DNA of 64,000 bases from assembly GCF_000949635.1 (NCBI RefSeq), contig NZ_BAFN01000001.1:682001-746000 (forward strand), in the 5' to 3' direction. The notes under the pieces were generated by a model. It had not been told where the DNA came from, ran no database searches, and saw only the letters and a program-made list of their open reading frames with translations. Within the stretch, counting starts at the first letter, position 1; the number at the start of each line of letters is the position of its first letter. Positions 36,911 through 45,593 of this stretch are shown here, in pieces. Source of the stretch: Candidatus Brocadia sinica JPN1 (GTDB lineage Bacteria; Planctomycetota; Brocadiia; Brocadiales; Brocadiaceae). Made by a program: the position numbers and the translations under genes.

Positions 36911-39013
36911 ATGAATGAAATAATCTTAAAAGTTGCAGAAGCCGTAAAAAAGGATGTAGGACGAGGATTGGCAAGGATTGACCCTGCCGATATCGAAAAT
37001 TTACATGCCACGATTGGAGATATTATTGAAATTGTAGGCAAGAAGCGTACTGTCGCAAAGGTAATGCCTGCCTTTAAAGAGGAACGGGGCAAAGGAATTA
37101 TCCAGATCGATGGTCCGACCCGTGGCAACGCACATGTAGGTCTTGACGAAAAGGTTACCATAAAAAAAATAACGTGGAATTCCGCTGATAACGTCGTCCT
37201 TACTCCCATAACCGCAGTTAACCTTGAGCGGGACAGCAGGTATATTGGAAGCCTCCTTGACGGACTTCCAGTTATTGCAGGAGACCGGATACGCGCTACG
37301 CTCTTTGGCAGCCGGTTTACCGATTTTGTTGTTGAAGCTACCATCCCCAAAGGTGTCGTGGTTATCAATCCCACGACGCTGTTAAAAATCAATGAGAAAA
37401 AGTCGGGAACTGCCGAACGTGTGAAATTTTCTTATGAAGACATCGGAGGACTTGGTCATGAAATACAACGGATACGGGAGATGATAGAACTCCCCTTAAA
37501 GCATCCGGAGATATTTGAACGGCTGGGAATCGATGCCCCCAAGGGTGTGTTGTTATATGGTCCGCCCGGCTGTGGGAAAACTCTCATTGCAAGGGCGGTG
37601 GCAAACGAAACCGATGCACATTTCATTACCATCAACGGGCCGGAAATTATTCATAAATTCTACGGAGAAAGCGAGGCCCGGCTTCGAGAAATATTTGAAG
37701 ATGCAAAAAAGCATGCCCCGAGTATTATATTTCTGGATGAAATTGATGCCATTGCGCCGAAACGAGAACATGTTGTGGGAGATGTGGAGAAAAGAGTTGT
37801 GGCTCAACTCCTGGCACTTATGGACGGGCTTGACAGCCGCGGACATGTTATTGTCATTGCTGCCACAAATATACCAGGGGCGCTGGACCCTGCATTACGG
37901 CGTCCCGGGCGTTTTGACAGAGAAATATCCATACCCATTCCTGATCAAAATGCCCGGCTTCCAATTCTTGAAATTCACAGCCGCGGCATGCCACTCTCCG
38001 AAGACGTGGACCTCCATAAACTGGCGGAAATTACTCATGGCTTTGTGGGAGCAGACCTTCAGGCGCTCTGTCGTGAGGCCGCCATGCTTTGTCTGAGAAA
38101 AGTTATACCGGAGATGGATTTCGGGACATCAAATATCCCTTACGAAACCATGATGAATTTAAAAGTAAGCATGGAACACTTTGTCGAGGCACTGAAAGAG
38201 ATCGAACCTTCTGCCTTGCGTGAGGTATTTGTAGAAATTCCCAATGTACGCTGGGAGGATGTTGGAGGACTCGAAACCGTCAAACAACAGATTCGGGAGG
38301 CTGTGGAATGGCCATTGAAGTATTCTGACATGTTCAAACGGGCAAAGATCAACACACCAAAGGGGATTCTCCTTTATGGTCCTCCCGGAACGGGAAAGAC
38401 CCTTATAGCCAAAGCCGTTGCCAGCGAGACAAAGATTAATTTTATTTCGGTCAAGGGACCTGCCCTGATTTCAAAATATGTTGGAGAATCGGAACGTGGT
38501 ATCAGGGATATCTTCAAAAAGGCAAAACAGGCCGCACCCTGCATTATCTTTTTCGACGAACTGGATGTGATTGTTCCAAGACGCGGAGAAGGAGGTGATT
38601 CGCATGTAACAGAGCGCGTTATCGGCCAGTTTCTTACCGAAATGGATGGTATAGAAGAGTTGAAGGGAGTTCTGGTGCTCGCAGCTACAAACCGTATGGA
38701 TCAGATAGACCCTGCACTCCTGCGCGCAGGGCGGTTTGACTATCTCATTGAAATCCCCATTCCCGACGAGGAAACACGTTTGAAAATATTCCAGATACAT
38801 ACAAAGGACAAACCCCTGGAAAAGGGACTGGATCTTAGAAAATTCACCAAGGAAACCGACGGGATGACGGGTGCCGATATAGAGTTGGTTTGTAAAAGGG
38901 CTGCACTGATGACCATCCGGAATGCCATCAATAAACAGGGCGCTGAGATCGGGGAATTCGTAATCACTGCAAATGATTTTACTCATTCCATAGAAGAGGT
39001 AAAGCAACGGTAA
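36911..39013 (+). CDS. CDC48/VCP-type double AAA+ ATPase
   Basis: 700 residues. CDC48 N-terminal substrate/cofactor domain 1-165 (double-psi barrel VKKDVGRGLARIDPADIENL). D1 ATPase: Walker A LLYGPPGCGKTLIARAV (about 216), Walker B SIIFLDEIDAIAPKRE, arginine finger region RRPGRFDREI. D2 ATPase: LLYGPPGTGKTLIAKAV (about 490), CIIFFDELDVIVPRRG and RAGRFDYLIEIP. All ATPase motifs are intact in both rings. Such hexamers unfold or remodel protein complexes. Position between gvpH and gvpF/L, same strand, suggests a part in vesicle assembly or turnover. ATG at 36911 has GGTAGAGACA upstream. Confidence 0.93.
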   Translation: MNEIILKVAEAVKKDVGRGLARIDPADIENLHATIGDIIEIVGKKRTVAKVMPAFKEERGKGIIQIDGPTRGNAHVGLDEKVTIKKITWNSADNVVLTPITAVNLERDSRYIGSLLDGLPVIAGDRIRATLFGSRFTDFVVEATIPKGVVVINPTTLLKINEKKSGTAERVKFSYEDIGGLGHEIQRIREMIELPLKHPEIFERLGIDAPKGVLLYGPPGCGKTLIARAVANETDAHFITINGPEIIHKFYGESEARLREIFEDAKKHAPSIIFLDEIDAIAPKREHVVGDVEKRVVAQLLALMDGLDSRGHVIVIAATNIPGALDPALRRPGRFDREISIPIPDQNARLPILEIHSRGMPLSEDVDLHKLAEITHGFVGADLQALCREAAMLCLRKVIPEMDFGTSNIPYETMMNLKVSMEHFVEALKEIEPSALREVFVEIPNVRWEDVGGLETVKQQIREAVEWPLKYSDMFKRAKINTPKGILLYGPPGTGKTLIAKAVASETKINFISVKGPALISKYVGESERGIRDIFKKAKQAAPCIIFFDELDVIVPRRGEGGDSHVTERVIGQFLTEMDGIEELKGVLVLAATNRMDQIDPALLRAGRFDYLIEIPIPDEETRLKIFQIHTKDKPLEKGLDLRKFTKETDGMTGADIELVCKRAALMTIRNAINKQGAEIGEFVITANDFTHSIEEVKQR

Positions 39014-39071
39014 GCATTCAACCATCAGCAATGGGAGAATTGTTACGAAATTTTCGTACCAATAATATATA

Positions 39072-40040
39072 ATGAGTAAAATAGCTGATAGAGATCAGAC
39101 GAATACTATGTTACCGGACACTTCGCCCGGGATTTATGCCTATTGCCTTACCATGACACCAGTCGCATTTCCCCATACAATGACGGGCATTGATGGTATG
39201 CATAAGGTATACTCTGTGGAACAGGACGGTATTTTCGCCGTACTCAGCAACGTATCTTTACAGGAATATAATGAAGAGACACTCGAAAAAAATATGACTG
39301 ATGTGACATGGCTTGCTGCAAGGGCAAAGAAACATGAAGAAATAATCGAGTTCGTTATGACTAACAACCTGTCGAATCAGAATGAAACATCACCCTCCTC
39401 ACATTCACCCTCTCTCCATATCTCCTCATCTTTTACTAAGGGAAGTATGGGAGAAAAAGAATGGGGCGGAGAAAGTGAGGTTGCAGAGAAATATTACACT
39501 CCTGTGGTTCCCTTACGTTTTTGCACGATTTATAAAAACCTTGAAGGTTTCTTTAAGGCTGTTATGCCGCACAAGGAAAAGATTATTAGTTTCATGAATT
39601 ATACCTCTGATAAACTCGAATGGTCGGTAAAGGTTTTTTGTGATAAAACAGTTGTTATGAATAATTATGACAGAAATAAGGAACAGTCCCCATTTGCTAA
39701 TCAGACGTCATTATTACCCGGAGAGGCTTATTTATTGAAAAAGAAGGCCCGTAAGGTACAAGAAGAAAGATTCAGGATAGACCTTCAAGCATACTTGAAG
39801 GATATCGATTATACATTATCTCTGTATACTGATCGCTACCGTTTCCTGCAATGCACCAATAAAAGCATCCATAACAGGTCACTCGATATGATTATGAATG
39901 CCGCCTTTCTGGTAGAACAGCAGGCCTTGAATGCGTTCAAAAACACCTTAGATAAGCTGGCGGAAAAGTATAGGGATGAAGGTCTGGTGTTTGGGGTATC
40001 TGGCCCGTGGCCCCCTTATAATTTCTGCCCTGCGTTATGA
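39072..40040 (+). CDS. GvpF/GvpL family gas vesicle protein (first of three)
   Basis: 322 residues. Family features: N-terminal GIYAYCLTMTPV strand and ferredoxin-like half-domain, PVVPLRFCTIYKN, ERFRIDLQAYLKDIDYTLSL helix, and C-terminal GLVFGVSGPWPPYNFCP. GvpF/L proteins are conserved accessory factors needed for vesicle formation and contact GvpA. Residues ~105-140 (SPSSHSPSLHISSSFTKGSM) are an insertion relative to the family, coded by a GC-rich near-palindromic element at about 39388-39480. ATG at 39072 or 39111; the stop overlaps the next start by four bases (ATGA). Confidence 0.88.
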   Translation: MSKIADRDQTNTMLPDTSPGIYAYCLTMTPVAFPHTMTGIDGMHKVYSVEQDGIFAVLSNVSLQEYNEETLEKNMTDVTWLAARAKKHEEIIEFVMTNNLSNQNETSPSSHSPSLHISSSFTKGSMGEKEWGGESEVAEKYYTPVVPLRFCTIYKNLEGFFKAVMPHKEKIISFMNYTSDKLEWSVKVFCDKTVVMNNYDRNKEQSPFANQTSLLPGEAYLLKKKARKVQEERFRIDLQAYLKDIDYTLSLYTDRYRFLQCTNKSIHNRSLDMIMNAAFLVEQQALNAFKNTLDKLAEKYRDEGLVFGVSGPWPPYNFCPAL

Positions 40041-40906
40041 AAAACACAAAATCGAAAATGGAGTATACCATGTATCGATATGTATATTGCATTACGAGGA
40101 CACTGCACAAGCCATGCATAGATGTGGCTGGCATTGGAAATGCTATTGTCAGCACACTGCAATACAAAGAAATCATGGCCATTTTATCGGGAGTATCGAT
40201 GGCCAAAATATCCGTATCAAATGAAAATGTATTACGCCATGCGGTGGTGGTTGAAACTGTCCCAAGAGAACAAACCGTCTTGCCTATGCGGTTTTCATCA
40301 GTTTTTAACGGTGATGATGCAGTGCTCGAATTTCTCAAGAATCGTTACGCGGTATTTATTTCAGACCTGGAAAGATTACAAGACAAATTGGAAATGGGCA
40401 TCCGTATTATTGCAAGAAGGAATATCACGCAAGATAATGATTATGAAAATCACTCTGAATACCCCCAGGCATCTTTTATGAAAGGAGGATTGAGGGGAAT
40501 TATCCAGCGAGGACTTTTTAGACTGTCTATTGGGAGAAATGGAGATGTTGAGAAATTATTGGATAAAAAATGTAGCGTAAATCCAGGCATCGCCTATTTG
40601 CAACAGCGACGCGCACATTATACCTCTCTGGATGAGAACGATGAGAGGGTTCGGGAGATTGTGAAGATCTGTCATGCACAATTTGAAGATATCTGCGTAG
40701 AGTACAAGAGAGATACCCACACGCCTTTTCCTCAGGGGGTATCTTTAAATTATCTGATCCACAAGGATTCTGTAAATGAGTTTAAGGGCAGATTTAACGA
40801 TCTTAAGTGCAGTTTGAATGAACTCCATTTCCTGTGCTCAGGTCCCTGGCCACCCTATCATTTTGTTTCTTCGGGAGGCGGGGATGGAGAACATGGCTTA
40901 ATTTAA
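40037..40906 (+). CDS. GvpF/GvpL family gas vesicle protein (second of three)
   Basis: 289 residues, start overlapping the previous stop (ATGA), so translationally coupled; ATG 40070 (MYRYVYCITR) is an alternative. GvpF/L pattern: VAGIGNAIVSTLQYKEIMAI, then TVLPMRFSSVF, DLERLQDKLEMGIRIIARR, and C-terminal ELHFLCSGPWPPYHF. A stretch at about residues 143-165 (YPQASFMKGGLRGIIQRGLF) looks like another in-frame repeat insertion. Together with the preceding gene it likely encodes heteromeric assembly partners of GvpA. Confidence 0.88.
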   Translation: MKNTKSKMEYTMYRYVYCITRTLHKPCIDVAGIGNAIVSTLQYKEIMAILSGVSMAKISVSNENVLRHAVVVETVPREQTVLPMRFSSVFNGDDAVLEFLKNRYAVFISDLERLQDKLEMGIRIIARRNITQDNDYENHSEYPQASFMKGGLRGIIQRGLFRLSIGRNGDVEKLLDKKCSVNPGIAYLQQRRAHYTSLDENDERVREIVKICHAQFEDICVEYKRDTHTPFPQGVSLNYLIHKDSVNEFKGRFNDLKCSLNELHFLCSGPWPPYHFVSSGGGDGEHGLI

Positions 40907-41000
40907 ATGGCAAGGAATTTCAAAAATAGTGGTCGTAGAGCGACGAGGCTCGTCGCTCTTCCTCATTGAGAAGGTAGTCGAAGGCCTAATTTCACCCTGA

Positions 41001-41150
41001 AATTCTGATGTTTCGGCGTGTCCTCACGCCGAAACCGACTGCCGATGACGCCCGATTCGTTTCGGTACCGAGGATTCCTTCTTGTTTCGGTGAGAGGACT
41101 CACCGAAACATCCGGCATTATCAAGTGATTCATAAGATTATTCATCTGAT
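41001..41150. repeat. Composite hairpin repeat, family B copy 1
   Basis: Two hairpins: TTTCGGCGTGTCCTCACGCC-GAAA and TTTCGGTGAGAGGACTCACC-GAAA, separated by CGACTGCCGATGACGCCCG and ending CATAAGATTATTCATCTGAT. Copies at 52012-52164 (inverted) and 56624-56768. Any reading frame here is an artefact of the repeat. Confidence 0.85.
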
Positions 41151-41185
41151 GACATGCCTCTGTGTCTATTGTGAAATTCCCGGGT

Positions 41186-42718
41186 ATGAATAATATGAGA
41201 AATAATTTGAAAACTATAAATTTTGACAAAATAGGTTTATCAGAAAAAAAATATGAGCGCCTCTGCTCTATGGTCTTTTCGTGTATTCCCTCATCTATAC
41301 TGATGTTTGATCGTAATCTTCGGGTAATTATTGCCAACAAGAACTTTCTGGAAAAATCACGTCGAACCGAATACGAAACCATTGGAAAGCATGTAGACGA
41401 AATATTTCCCAGCGTTATCCTGCAATACACCCAACTGTCCGAAAGAATCCGGACAGTTTTTAAGGGAGGTGTGGGAGACCGAGGCCGCGAGATGTATTAT
41501 CGATCCCCCGGTCTGCCAACCAGAGTTTATTATTATAATTTGACCCCCCTCATAGACGACCAGGGAATTGTCGAAAACGTCATGCTCATCATGGATGATA
41601 TTACACAGCAGGTAAGTCTGCGTGAGAAAGTCAGGCAGACGGAGCGCCATCTGGCCAGTGTGGTCGAGAGTGCCAATGATATTGTTACCTCGTTAGACCC
41701 AAAGGGAATGATCCTGACATGGAACAATGCAGCAGAACGTATTTCAGGGTATATAGAGAGGGAATTGGTGAGTAAGCCCTTGACAACGATCTTTGTGGAT
41801 GCGCAGAAAGCAACCCTGGTTTCCATCATTGAAGGTCTTTCGAAAGGAAAAATGGTAAAGCACATCGAATTGGGTCTCATAACGAAGATGGGAAAGATAA
41901 TCCCCATTTCATGGAGTTTTGCATTGATGCGAGATGATGCCCAGATGGTGGTTGGTATTGTAGGTGTAGGACAAGACCTTTCTGAGAGACGCGAATTAGA
42001 AGCGCAATTATTTCATTCCGCAAAACTCGCCTCTTTGGGAGTAATGGCTGGTGGTATAGCGCATGAGATTCGAAATCCATTAGGCATCAGCTCTGCTGCT
42101 GCCCAGCTTTTACTGGAATACCCGGAAAATGAATCCCTGCGTAAGGAATGTGCGCAAAAAATTTATTCAGGCATCAAACGTGCATCACAGATAATTGAAG
42201 AATTGCTCAAGTTTTCACACCCTTCCAAAGGGCAATTTGAGCCTACAAATATCAATGATGCGGTTGTGGAGACCCTGAACCTGATTGAAAAGCAGCTGGT
42301 ACTAACGAGAATCGAGATTAAAAAAAATCTGGATTCTCATATTCCCGTCATTACGGCGGAGAGAAATCTCCTGAAGCAGGCATTCCTGAATATGCTTCTT
42401 AATGCTGCGAATGCCATGCCTGATGGCGGAATCTTGACGATAACAACCGAAACTGATGGTAAGAATAGCGTGATGGTTATTTTCAAGGATACAGGCCGTG
42501 GTATTTCCGCTGAAAATATTGATAAGATATTTGATCCATTTTTTACCACGATGCCCGTTGGAAAGGGAACGGGGCTTGGGTTGTCAATTACCTACAGTAT
42601 TATCAAACATCACGAGGGTACTATACACGTGGAGAGTACCGCAGGAAAAGGTACTACCTTTACAATCAAATTGCCGATAAAGAAAAAGATAAATAGCGAG
42701 GAGGGATGCAATGTCTGA
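41186..42718 (+). CDS. Cytoplasmic PAS-PAS histidine kinase
   Basis: 510 residues from ATG at 41186 (GTG 41162 and ATG 41195 are alternatives; the first overlaps repeat B). Two PAS domains (about 20-140, SILMFDRNLRVIIANKNFL; and 150-275, DIVTSLDPKGMILTWNNAAE). HisKA with phospho-His in GGIAHEIRNPLG (about residue 291). HATPase with NAANAMPDGG, DTGRGIS and [12 protein letters not shown]. No membrane helices, so it senses an internal cue. It overlaps the following receiver gene by eight bases, forming a two-component pair inserted between the gvpF/L and gvpA genes. Confidence 0.93.
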   Translation: MNNMRNNLKTINFDKIGLSEKKYERLCSMVFSCIPSSILMFDRNLRVIIANKNFLEKSRRTEYETIGKHVDEIFPSVILQYTQLSERIRTVFKGGVGDRGREMYYRSPGLPTRVYYYNLTPLIDDQGIVENVMLIMDDITQQVSLREKVRQTERHLASVVESANDIVTSLDPKGMILTWNNAAERISGYIERELVSKPLTTIFVDAQKATLVSIIEGLSKGKMVKHIELGLITKMGKIIPISWSFALMRDDAQMVVGIVGVGQDLSERRELEAQLFHSAKLASLGVMAGGIAHEIRNPLGISSAAAQLLLEYPENESLRKECAQKIYSGIKRASQIIEELLKFSHPSKGQFEPTNINDAVVETLNLIEKQLVLTRIEIKKNLDSHIPVITAERNLLKQAFLNMLLNAANAMPDGGILTITTETDGKNSVMVIFKDTGRGISAENIDKIFDPFFTTMPVGKGTGLGLSITYSIIKHHEGTIHVESTAGKGTTFTIKLPIKKKINSEEGCNV

Positions 42719-43097
42719 AAAACAGAGCATACTTATTGTAGATGATGAGATGGATATGTGCTGGGCATTGGAAAGCATACTGGTGTTGGAAGGTTACAAG
42801 ATACATACTGCAACCAGTGGAAAAGAGGGACTGAAATTAATCCAGCAATTGCAATCAAATATCAGGTTACTTTTCCTGGATGCGAAACTACCCGATATTG
42901 ATGGTCTCATGTTTGCCGAATTTATTAAACAACAATATCCACAGATAAAAATAATTATCATTACTGGTTATTATTACCGGGACAGCGATGCAGTCCGCAA
43001 GGGTCTTGCCAATAGCATCTTCGATGGTTTTATTGGAAAACCCTTTAACATTTCAGAAATACGCTCTGCCATAGAGACAATTGCCCTTTCACAATAG
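42711..43097 (+). CDS. Stand-alone response regulator receiver
   Basis: 128 residues. Ribosome site GAGGAGGGATGCA lies inside the kinase gene end. Receiver motifs: LIVDDEMDMCW, phospho-Asp in LLFLDAKLPDIDG (about 54), IITGYY and Lys in FIGKPFNIS. No output domain. Cognate partner of the overlapping kinase gene by arrangement. Its target is unknown; a phosphorelay to one of the sigma54 activators flanking the locus would fit but is inference. Confidence 0.9.
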   Translation: MSEKQSILIVDDEMDMCWALESILVLEGYKIHTATSGKEGLKLIQQLQSNIRLLFLDAKLPDIDGLMFAEFIKQQYPQIKIIIITGYYYRDSDAVRKGLANSIFDGFIGKPFNISEIRSAIETIALSQ

Positions 43098-43241
43098 ATG
43101 GTATGTAATCAAAATCATACCTATGGCAACCCTTCCATAGAATCATTTTCTTTCAAGTCGAATCGAAGTATCACAAAAATTTATTAACTCAAAAGTCAAA
43201 ACCATTAACCTTCCTTCTGTAAAGAAGATATAACTTATTAA

Positions 43242-43284
43242 GAAATTGTTTTTTTGGTTGGCCGATAAGGCATGATTTTGGCTT
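43242..43284 (+). promoter_or_regulatory. Candidate gvpA promoter: sigma28-like, overlapping a weaker sigma54-like match
   Basis: GAAATTGT (43242-43249), 11 bases, GCCGATAA (43261-43268). The second box is the exact sigma28/FliA -10 consensus at the right spacing; the first matches TAAAGTTT at 5 of 8. An overlapping GG-N10-GC pattern (AGGCATGATTTTGGC, 43268-43282) weakly resembles a -24/-12 sigma54 promoter. Both lie about 80-95 bases upstream of gvpA1. An exact 8-mer could occur by chance in a window this size. Confidence 0.5.
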
Positions 43285-43361
43285 ATCCATTATAACAACG
43301 AAAAGCAATCTGTGAAGAATCTTTACGTAAAATTTAAAATCAAAGAAAGGGGGTGATAAAC

Positions 43362-43580
43362 ATGGCAAAGATACAGAAATCTACCGATTCGTCAAGCCTC
43401 GCAGAGGTCGTTGACAGAATACTCGACAAGGGTATTGTGGTCGATGCATGGGTAAAGGTGTCCCTGGTAGGTATCGAGTTGCTTTCAGTAGAGGCGAGGG
43501 TGGTGGTCGCATCAGTTGAGACGTATTTAAAGTACGCAGAGGCGATTGGCTTAACAGCAACTGCCGCTTCACCGGCTTAA
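43362..43580 (+). CDS. gvpA: Gas vesicle structural protein GvpA, copy 1
   Basis: 72 residues from ATG at 43362, preceded by AAAGAAAGGGGGTGATAAAC. Canonical Gvp[21 protein letters not shown], then [33 protein letters not shown]. These form the two helices and beta-hairpin of the ribbed shell monomer. Extremely well conserved and normal length (about 70). GvpA polymerises into the gas-permeable hollow shell that gives buoyancy. Differs from copy 2 at only two residues (Ile4/Val, Val49/Ile). Confidence 0.97.
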   Translation: MAKIQKSTDSSSLAEVVDRILDKGIVVDAWVKVSLVGIELLSVEARVVVASVETYLKYAEAIGLTATAASPA

Positions 43581-43639
43581 GCGCCTAGTATAGGATGTTT
43601 CATTTTATTTATGCGGTTTTAGGGTACTAGAAGCATAAA

Positions 43640-43734
43640 AATCCCCCTTAGAAAAGGGGGACAAAGGGGGTTGTAAATAATTCTCATTCGAAGAAAAACA
43701 CAACCCCCTGTTTCCCCCTTTGATAAGGGGGATT
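43640..43734. repeat. Long inverted repeat between the two gvpA genes (family F copy 1)
   Basis: Ends AATCCCCCTTA / TAAGGGGGATT with nested arms AAAGGGGGTTGT / ACAACCCCCTG, a large hairpin. A related copy (50632-50723) also lies directly before a gvpA-type gene. Possible effects on transcript stability or attenuation are inferred. Confidence 0.8.
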
Positions 43735-43768
43735 AACAACATTAAACGAATAAAAGGAGAATAATAAC

Positions 43769-43987
43769 ATGGCAAAAGTACAGAAATCCACCGATTCGTC
43801 CAGTCTTGCAGAGGTCGTAGATAGGATACTTGATAAGGGTATCGTGGTTGATGCATGGGTAAAGGTGTCCCTGGTAGGTATCGAATTGCTTTCAGTAGAA
43901 GCGAGGGTTGTGATTGCATCGGTTGAAACGTATCTGAAGTACGCAGAGGCGATTGGTTTGACAGCTACTGCCGCTTCACCGGCTTAG
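43769..43987 (+). CDS. gvpA: Gas vesicle structural protein GvpA, copy 2
   Basis: 72 residues, ATG with AAAAGGAGAATAATAAC upstream. Two conservative differences from copy 1 (residues 4 and 49), with more silent differences at DNA level, so the duplication is under protein-level selection or recent conversion. The shell function is as for copy 1; a doubled gene raises supply of the main structural subunit. A strong terminator follows 15 bases after the stop, closing a gvpA1-gvpA2 unit. Confidence 0.97.
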   Translation: MAKVQKSTDSSSLAEVVDRILDKGIVVDAWVKVSLVGIELLSVEARVVIASVETYLKYAEAIGLTATAASPA

Positions 43988-44001
43988 TGTTTATGGGGAA
44001 T

Positions 44002-44036
44002 AAGATGACCGCCACCTGAAAAGTGGCGGTCATCTT
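44002..44036 (+). terminator. Strong terminator after gvpA2
   Basis: 14-base perfect stem AAGATGACCGCCAC / GTGGCGGTCATCTT with a seven-base loop CTGAAAA, 15 bases after the gvpA2 stop. Confidence 0.85.
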
Positions 44037-44170
44037 TAACTCAGTTCATGTATAGGAAATTCAAAGTTGCGATTGTAGCGCAAACTTTAATTCGCCTGTA
44101 TCCCTATGCGGACTAAAGTTCTCGTTACATGGAAAAGCTGCCGAATGCCTAATTTAATGTTAAAGAGATT

Positions 44171-44240
44171 CAAACCAACTGTAGTGGCAAGGCGCGCCTT
44201 GCCGCTACGCTGTTATAGAAGTTGCAGAAGGCCTAATTTT
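44171..44240. repeat. Hairpin repeat, family C copy 1 (inverted orientation)
   Basis: The core palindrome at 44181-44208 has arms GTAGTGGCAAGGCG / CGCCTTGCCGCTAC, flanked by CAAACCAACT and CTGTTATAGAAGTTGCAGAAGGCCTAAT. Copies at 50517-50586 and 58930-59000 share both core and flanks. Confidence 0.85.
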
Positions 44241-44285
44241 AAGCCGTTCACTATAGTTTGTCAATTTTCAGGAAGGTGAAATATC

Positions 44286-44528
44286 GTGCTCATACTGACA
44301 AGGAAGTTAGGAGAAAGCATCACTATTGGTGATGAAATAAAAATTACTGTTGTAGACTGTCAGGGGAAACAGGTCAAACTGGGTATCATTGCGCCGGAGC
44401 ATATTAAGATTCACAGAGAAGAGGTTTTTGAAAAGATTCAGGAAGAGACGAAGAAGGCCACAACGGTATCCAAACACGCCATCGTTGAAATTGTCAAACA
44501 GTGGCGAAAGGATGTAAAAAAATCGTAA
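44286..44528 (+). CDS. csrA: Carbon storage regulator CsrA (translational regulator)
   Basis: 80 residues from GTG at 44286, with CAGGAAGGTGAAATATC upstream. Sequence MLILTRKLGESITIGDEIKI, then KLGIIAPEHIKIHREEVF: complete CsrA fold including the C-terminal RNA-binding Arg (HREE). Binds ANGGA motifs in mRNA leaders and controls translation. The C-terminal extension (about 20 residues, VSKHAIVEIVKQWRKDVKKS) is longer than in E. coli. Lying between gvpA and gvpN on the same strand, it may tune vesicle mRNA; gvp leaders here contain AGGA motifs at the ribosome sites. Confidence 0.95.
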   Translation: MLILTRKLGESITIGDEIKITVVDCQGKQVKLGIIAPEHIKIHREEVFEKIQEETKKATTVSKHAIVEIVKQWRKDVKKS

Positions 44529-44568
44529 CAATATTTTTGAATGACAACAATAATAAGGAGATGCGTGA

Positions 44569-45579
44569 ATGAACACAGCGGTAATGAAAACCCACCGGCA
44601 GTCTTGTGAATTGGGAGTTTCTCTGGAACCAAGTAACGGATTTGCGACTACTCCATATATAGAGGAAATTGTTGAATCCGCGCTTGCATATCTTCAAGCA
44701 GGTTATCCTGTTCACTTTTCAGGCCCTGCTGGAACAGGGAAAACGACACTGGCCTTCCATGTAGCCTCAAGGATAGGAACGTCAGTAACACTTATTCATG
44801 GAGATGATGAGTTCAAAACGTCAGACCTTATTGGTAAGCATGATGGTTACCGGAAGAAAAAGCTCTATGATAATTTCATACATTCAGTGGTGAAGTCCGA
44901 AGAGGAGATGCAAACCATCTGGGCGGATAACCGCCTTACCAGCGCATGCAGGAATGGCCATGTGCTTATCTACGATGAATTTAATCGCTCAAGGCCCGAA
45001 GCAAACAACGTCTTGCTCAGTGTTCTTCAGGAAGGGATTTTAAGTGCGCCAAAGCGAAACAGGTACGGCAGTGGCCACCTAGAAGTACATCCTGATTTCC
45101 GCGCCATTTTCACCTCGAACCCTGAAGAATACGCAGGCACCCATAAGGCACAGGATGCGCTTATCGACCGTCTCGTGACGATTCAAATTCACCACTTCGA
45201 TAGAGAAACCGAGATTAAGATCGTAGAGGCAAGGTCGGGTATCGCACGGGAAGACGCAGAAATAATTATAGATATCATCAGAAAACTGAGAAATATGGGA
45301 GTCAACAATCACCGTCCCAGCATTCGGGCTGGTATCATGATTGCGCGTATACTTGCCCATCGCGGTGGCCATGTTGCGTGGAGCGACCCGATTTTCCGTC
45401 GTGTCTGTCATGATGTACTCAACACCAATACGATTAAGATCACCCGTGATGGAAAGACGATCATGCAGGAAAAAATTTCTGAGATAATTCAAAAAATATG
45501 TAATACAAGAAATGAAAAAAGTATGGAAAAAATGTCATTTATTAAAAAAACATTTTGTGGCTCATCTGAAGGAGAGTAA
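44569..45579 (+). CDS. gvpN: Gas vesicle protein GvpN (MoxR-type AAA+ ATPase)
   Basis: 336 residues, ATG after AATAAGGAGATGCGTGA. Walker A HFSGPAGTGKTTLAFH (about residue 50), Walker B HVLIYDEFNRSRPEANN, sensor motif AIFTSNPEEYAGTHKAQDAL and arginine finger region LIDRLVTIQI. Starts GFATTPYIEEIVESALAYL, the normal GvpN entry. GvpN is needed for vesicles to enlarge beyond small bicones. C-terminal 30 residues are lysine-rich and variable. It lies 40 bases downstream of csrA, with the small coiled-coil gene 14 bases further on. Confidence 0.95.
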   Translation: MNTAVMKTHRQSCELGVSLEPSNGFATTPYIEEIVESALAYLQAGYPVHFSGPAGTGKTTLAFHVASRIGTSVTLIHGDDEFKTSDLIGKHDGYRKKKLYDNFIHSVVKSEEEMQTIWADNRLTSACRNGHVLIYDEFNRSRPEANNVLLSVLQEGILSAPKRNRYGSGHLEVHPDFRAIFTSNPEEYAGTHKAQDALIDRLVTIQIHHFDRETEIKIVEARSGIAREDAEIIIDIIRKLRNMGVNNHRPSIRAGIMIARILAHRGGHVAWSDPIFRRVCHDVLNTNTIKITRDGKTIMQEKISEIIQKICNTRNEKSMEKMSFIKKTFCGSSEGE

Positions 45580-45593
45580 AGGAGCAAAGAGCA

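Noticed and set aside
40963-41430. 155-codon reverse frame
   Set aside because: Product is the translation of repeat B plus antisense of the kinase gene.
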